Shown here: piece after piece, positions 40,979 through 42,552 of the stretch
How the letters are laid out: each line of letters begins with the position of its first letter
Position numbering within the stretch: the first letter of the stretch is position 1
DNA from: an uncultured Saprospiraceae bacterium
Lineage (GTDB): Bacteria > Bacteroidota > Bacteroidia > Chitinophagales > Saprospiraceae
NCBI GenBank assembly: GCA_937921595.1
Contig: CAKZTD010000271.1
Coordinates: 1-42,552, forward strand
DNA length: 42,552 nt
Reading direction: 5' to 3'
The notes under the pieces: generated by a model
What the model was told of the DNA's origin: nothing
The model's database searches: none
Seen by the model: only the letters and a program-made list of their open reading frames with translations
Made by a program: the position numbers and the translations under genes

Positions 40979-42550
40979 TTAAAGTTGATAGAGTTCTTTT
41001 ACATAATGTTCAATAGCATCTTCCCAAAGAAATCTTTCCTTTGTTGCAGCTTTGCTAATCTTGTCCCATGTCTTTGGTTTCTCCAAGAATAAATTAATGG
41101 CTTCTTCGAAAACTTTGACCATATTCTCCCCTTTTTCTTCTATTGTCTCTCCGTCAAATTGGAAACCAGTTTTTCTATGTTGAACTGTATCTTTTAAGCC
41201 ACCAATACTATGTACTAAACAAGGTTGTCCATCTCTCATCGACAATAATTGACTGATGCCGCAAGGTTCAAAAGAGCTAGGCATCATAAACAAATTGCCA
41301 CCAGCGTAAAGTGCATTGGCTGCTTTTTCGGAATAGCCGTTCAAAAATATAAATCGCTCGTATTCTTCACTTATTTGTTTAAATAGGTATTCATAAGCAT
41401 CAAGACCACTCCCTAATAAAATATATAAACCATTTTTCTCTTCTAGTGTGTCAAGGATTTTTTTGAGGGAAGAGTGGTCGTTTTTCCAGCAATAAAATTT
41501 TTGATCAACTAGTCTACTTACACTAGTCAAAACAATGGAAGGCTTTTGCTTAAATTGTTGGACTAATTTAGCACATTGTTTGGCATGAAAAGCAGAGATG
41601 TCGTGGTTTTTTGATTTTTGAATCCACCCAAAAATTTCCAAAAGCAAAGTACGCTGCAATTCCATTTGGTCAATTCGAGGATTTATTTTTTCATAATCCG
41701 CACCATTCAAAATACCATATAACCTGCCTTGTTTTTTCGCCGCTTGTAAATCTTTTTCCAATCCTTCACCGCCAATAAATTCAGGCCTTTTACTAGGTAA
41801 TAAAACTTCTTTGGCATAAGAGGGAGAGACTACTTGAATAGCGTCTGAGAATCGAATACCAACTGCCATTAAATTAAAGCAATCCTTATAATTGGGATCT
41901 TCTAATGCTGTGGTTTCATATTTCAATTGAGGAAACCATTTCGAGAGAGATGAATTACCAAAATCAAAAGGACGGATTCCTTGATATTCAATATTGTGAA
42001 TCGTAAAAACAGTACGAATAGATTGTAAGGCAGTGTAATCAGGATGGTATTTTCTTAAAACTAAGGCGAAAGCAGCATGCCAATCATGAAGATGCAGACA
42101 GTCTATTTGTTTAAAATAATCATCACTTATCAATTTACTAACGGCTGTACAAAAAGTAGCATATTTAATAGCATCTGTATAAAATGGATGATTAGGTCCA
42201 TCATCATTATAGATGCCACCAGCCAAATTGCCTGCTTTAATATTGCTACTATGAAGTACGTAATGCCTTACATTAGGTATAGGTACTCTTCCTGTTATTT
42301 CATATAATTCTCCTTTTTGCAATTGCGCTTCAAAAACAAATTCAACGTCTGTTAATTTTTCGACAGGCAAATGTAATCTTCCATAAGCAGGTGTGATAAC
42401 GGTGACTTGATAACCTTTTTGTCCGAGCGTCTGTGCAGCATCTCTTACAACGTCACCAATTCCTCCTGCTTTGCAGCCAATAATTCCATCATTTTCGGCG
42501 GCAACAAATAGAATATGCTTTCTCGTTTCAGTTGTTTTTTTAGACTTCAT
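40979..42550 (-). CDS. glgA: Glycogen synthase (ADP-glucose type, GT5)
   Basis: The 523-aa protein starts at ATG 42550, two bases inside the window edge. The N terminus has HILFVAAENDGIIGCKAGGIGDVV, the GT5 ADP-glucose-binding loop (K-x-G-G-x-x-D-V), then LHLHDWHAAF and IHNIEYQG. The C-terminal domain has LTSVSRLVDQK and MPSSFEPCGISQL with the nucleotide-binding Glu. It extends alpha-1,4-glucan chains using ADP-glucose from GlgC. The promoter lies outside the window. Confidence 0.93.
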   Translation of the reverse strand: MKSKKTTETRKHILFVAAENDGIIGCKAGGIGDVVRDAAQTLGQKGYQVTVITPAYGRLHLPVEKLTDVEFVFEAQLQKGELYEITGRVPIPNVRHYVLHSSNIKAGNLAGGIYNDDGPNHPFYTDAIKYATFCTAVSKLISDDYFKQIDCLHLHDWHAAFALVLRKYHPDYTALQSIRTVFTIHNIEYQGIRPFDFGNSSLSKWFPQLKYETTALEDPNYKDCFNLMAVGIRFSDAIQVVSPSYAKEVLLPSKRPEFIGGEGLEKDLQAAKKQGRLYGILNGADYEKINPRIDQMELQRTLLLEIFGWIQKSKNHDISAFHAKQCAKLVQQFKQKPSIVLTSVSRLVDQKFYCWKNDHSSLKKILDTLEEKNGLYILLGSGLDAYEYLFKQISEEYERFIFLNGYSEKAANALYAGGNLFMMPSSFEPCGISQLLSMRDGQPCLVHSIGGLKDTVQHRKTGFQFDGETIEEKGENMVKVFEEAINLFLEKPKTWDKISKAATKERFLWEDAIEHYVKELYQL

Positions 42551-42552
42551 TT

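Overview
The window looks like chromosomal DNA of a Bacteroidota bacterium. It is AT-rich and its starts lack Shine-Dalgarno sequences. Its promoters carry the phylum-type -7 box TAnnTTTG. It has a fused CcoN-CcoO subunit, head-GIN and DUF4136 lipoproteins, and outer-membrane barrels ending in an aromatic residue. I cannot name the genus. No rRNA, tRNA, CRISPR array, prophage or insertion sequence was seen.

Layout. 2-2663: end of a serine hydrolase and an outer-membrane barrel gene broken by one stop codon. 2862-5881: beta-CASP RNase, a membrane protein and a GNAT/YoaP-like acetyltransferase. 9101-5901 (minus): MacAB/LolCDE-like export system. 9299-10221: anchored flavodoxin-fold protein and a DUF2892 protein. 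10343-19443: complete cbb3 oxidase locus (ccoI, ccoS, a 34-aa membrane ORF, ccoNO, ccoQ, ccoP, ccoG, ccoH and a TauE/SafE-like protein). 19588-22481: HPF, AhpD-like protein and unknowns. 22655-25479 (minus): coiled-coil protein, UbiB kinase and CBS protein. 25671-28005: a FixL-like heme-PAS kinase and a receiver-Crp/Fnr fusion regulator. 28075-31935: an unknown membrane protein and mlaEFD. 32210-36092: two paralogous barrels flanking a P-type ATPase. 36324-39259: DUF4136, DUF2953-like, YtfJ/GerW-like, CBS and GIN-domain proteins. 39383-42550 (minus): glgC and glgA.

Main result. The kinase keeps the heme ligand (His70) and the oxygen-sensing arginine (Arg90) of FixL at the exact FixL spacing. 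Its partner joins a FixJ-type receiver directly to an FNR-type DNA-binding domain whose recognition helix has the FNR pattern E-x-x-S-R. This looks like the rhizobial FixL-FixJ-FixK cascade collapsed to two proteins. Upstream of 14 genes in this window I find FNR-like sites (TGAy-N4-rTCA), almost all in pairs with centres exactly 22 bp apart. In all 14 the first base of a TAnnTTTG-like -7 box lies exactly 29.5 bp from the centre of the nearer site. In four divergent intergenic regions the same pair serves both directions. The predicted local regulon covers the cbb3 oxidase and its copper ATPase, an RNase, a MacAB-like exporter, Mla lipid transport, UbiB/CBS proteins, envelope proteins and the regulator itself. 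This looks like a compact low-oxygen programme that can be read from sequence alone.

Two families of dispersed intergenic repeats and several strong hairpins or palindromes are also recorded.
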